The position numbers were made by a program, and so were the translations under genes. 7,032 nucleotides of DNA from Gammaproteobacteria bacterium (GTDB lineage: Bacteria; Pseudomonadota; Gammaproteobacteria; Steroidobacterales; Steroidobacteraceae): assembly GCA_005877965.1 (NCBI GenBank), contig VBNP01000247.1, positions 1 through 7,032 on the forward strand, written 5' to 3'. Each line of letters starts with the position of its first letter. Within the stretch, counting starts at the first letter, position 1. Shown here in pieces: positions 6,306 through 7,032 of the stretch. The notes beneath the pieces are model-generated. The model had not been told where the DNA came from. It made no database searches and worked only from the letters and a program-made list of their open reading frames with translations.

Positions 6306-6959
6306 TTAGCGCTCGGCTCCGCGACGCGCCTGGAATCTGCGCGCCTTCATGCGGTTCCCGCAAACCTTCATGTTGCACCACCGGCGGGTGTGATTCTTGC
6401 TCGTGTCGAGAAAGAGCCAGCGACAGGTGTCCGCCCCGCAGGCGCGCACCCACGGCATCGCATCCGATAGCATGAGCTGCGCAGCGCGCTCCGCGAGGAT
6501 CCAGACCGGGAGCTCCGCCTCTTTCTCGAAGCGACCCCACTGCCAGGCCATCCCCGCTTGCCCGTTCCGCGCCGCGGCTTCCTGCCAGTGCAGCTCGCGA
6601 TGCCGTTCCGAAGCGAGGAAATGCCGCTCGAGCGTGCGGATGTCGGCGGCCGGCGGAGGGCGGCCCTCCACGTTCCGGTAAAACGCAGCCGCCATCGCCT
6701 CGCGCAGTTCCCGTACCGAGCGCAAGGCCCGCGCGGCAGCCTGCGGCCTGACCGACTTCGCCAGCAGGCGCGCCTGCCCTGGGTCGAGGAGCTCGGTCTG
6801 CCGCGCGAACCTGAGCAGAGCGCCGTAGTCGACGAGCAGTTCGACGGGCGCTTCGCCGCCAAAGCGGTGGTCCAGTGTATTGACCAGATCGAGCGCCGGG
6901 TGCCCGCCGCTCAGGTCGAACGCCGGCGCCGCCACCGCGGATGCTGGGTATGAGTCCAT
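6306..6959 (-). CDS. CGNR zinc-finger / ABATE-domain putative transcriptional regulator
   Basis: This 217-residue protein has the two-part architecture of the CGNR family (ABATE domain, formerly DUF1470, plus CGNR zinc finger). The N-terminal domain opens with FDLSGGHPALDLVNTLDHR (residues 14-32), the family signature, followed by helical sequence to about 165. The C-terminal finger has C174-x4-C179 and C195-x4-C200, with CGNR at 200-203 and RRW upstream, then a basic tail. Members are inferred to be DNA-binding stress or metabolite regulators; ligands are largely unknown. Start: ATG 6957-6959 with AGAGG very close upstream (2-nt gap); the short leader agrees with the promoter at 6974-7001. 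Its start codon lies in a 28-bp dyad, suggesting autorepression. phoD follows 76 bp downstream on the same strand, so it may be the regulated partner. Confidence 0.9.
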   Translation of the reverse strand: MDSYPASAVAAPAFDLSGGHPALDLVNTLDHRFGGEAPVELLVDYGALLRFARQTELLDPGQARLLAKSVRPQAAARALRSVRELREAMAAAFYRNVEGRPPPAADIRTLERHFLASERHRELHWQEAAARNGQAGMAWQWGRFEKEAELPVWILAERAAQLMLSDAMPWVRACGADTCRWLFLDTSKNHTRRWCNMKVCGNRMKARRFQARRGAER

Positions 6960-6986
6960 AACCTCTGAATATTATTTTACAGGTTA
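6959..6986. promoter_or_regulatory. Imperfect 28-bp dyad operator over the CGNR start codon
   Basis: The ends TAACCT (6959-6964) and AGGTTA (6981-6986) are exact inverted repeats. The AT-rich interior is also largely symmetric (most inner positions pair). A third similar half-site, TAACCCTCTA, lies at 7011-7020. The dyad covers the -10 box and the first base of the start codon, so a bound dimer would block transcription. Confidence 0.5.
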
Positions 6987-7001
6987 CTTTTGGTATGTCC
7001 A
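6974..7001 (-). promoter_or_regulatory. Sigma70-type promoter for the CGNR-phoD unit
   Basis: On the minus strand, -35 TGGACA (6996-7001, 5 of 6 to consensus) and -10 TAAAAT (6974-6979, 5 of 6) are separated by 16 bp. The local AT-rich patch contrasts with the high-GC surroundings. Transcription would start about 10 bp before the ATG, giving a very short leader that just retains the AGAGG ribosome site. Confidence 0.55.
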
Positions 7002-7032
7002 GGTCTATCATAACCCTCTATGGATGTTTCAA

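Noticed and set aside
6019..7011. 330-residue minus-strand open frame
   Set aside because: It overlaps both the CGNR and PhoD genes in another frame and has no domain signature; the two overlapped genes do.
7020..7032. Possible divergent gene start (ATG GAT GTT TCA)
   Set aside because: Only four codons are in the window and there is no ribosome site before it, so it cannot be supported.

Overview
The window is high-GC DNA with short intergenic gaps and no RNA genes, CRISPR arrays or recognisable insertion sequences. Protein content (GcvA-like LysR regulator, CGNR/ABATE regulator, Tat-exported PhoD, C-factor-like short-chain dehydrogenase, and a small exported peptide ending in IVVTAHR) suggests a proteobacterium, probably beta- or gammaproteobacterial. 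That placement rests on protein style and is only moderately secure.

Left part (1-2600) looks like an accessory, partly eroded region. It starts with a minus-strand remnant (21-191) resembling the C-terminal toxin-binding end of MbcA/ParS/Xre-type antitoxins, cut off by a stop. Next are a 136-residue PUA/EVE-like protein of unknown function (282-692), an intergenic region holding a perfect 12-bp inverted repeat (761-791) that looks like an operator, and an intact short-chain dehydrogenase (889-1584). A decayed MFS transporter follows (about 1665-2571). It lacks its N-terminal membrane segments and carries a frameshift near 2475.

Middle part (2572-4147): a 58-residue exported peptide gene on the minus strand (2625-2801) diverges from a LysR-type regulator on the plus strand (3017-4099). 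The 215 bp between them hold a 9-bp direct repeat spaced 21 bp and a small hairpin. This is the standard layout for a LysR regulator and a possible divergent target, but no link between the two is proven.

Right part (4148-7032): two minus-strand genes, a CGNR zinc-finger regulator (6306-6959) and then a Tat-exported PhoD-family phosphatase/phosphodiesterase (4148-6229), are 76 bp apart and probably form one transcription unit. A credible sigma70-type promoter sits just upstream of the CGNR gene. It lies inside an AT-rich patch with an imperfect 28-bp dyad covering the -10 box and the start codon, which suggests tight repression, possibly autoregulation. The phoD gene converges on the LysR gene with 48 bp between stop codons.

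No clearly unprecedented system is visible. The best leads are the operator-like dyads at 761-791 and 6959-6986, the pairing of a CGNR regulator with a PhoD enzyme, and the small exported peptide with a TonB-box-like C terminus.
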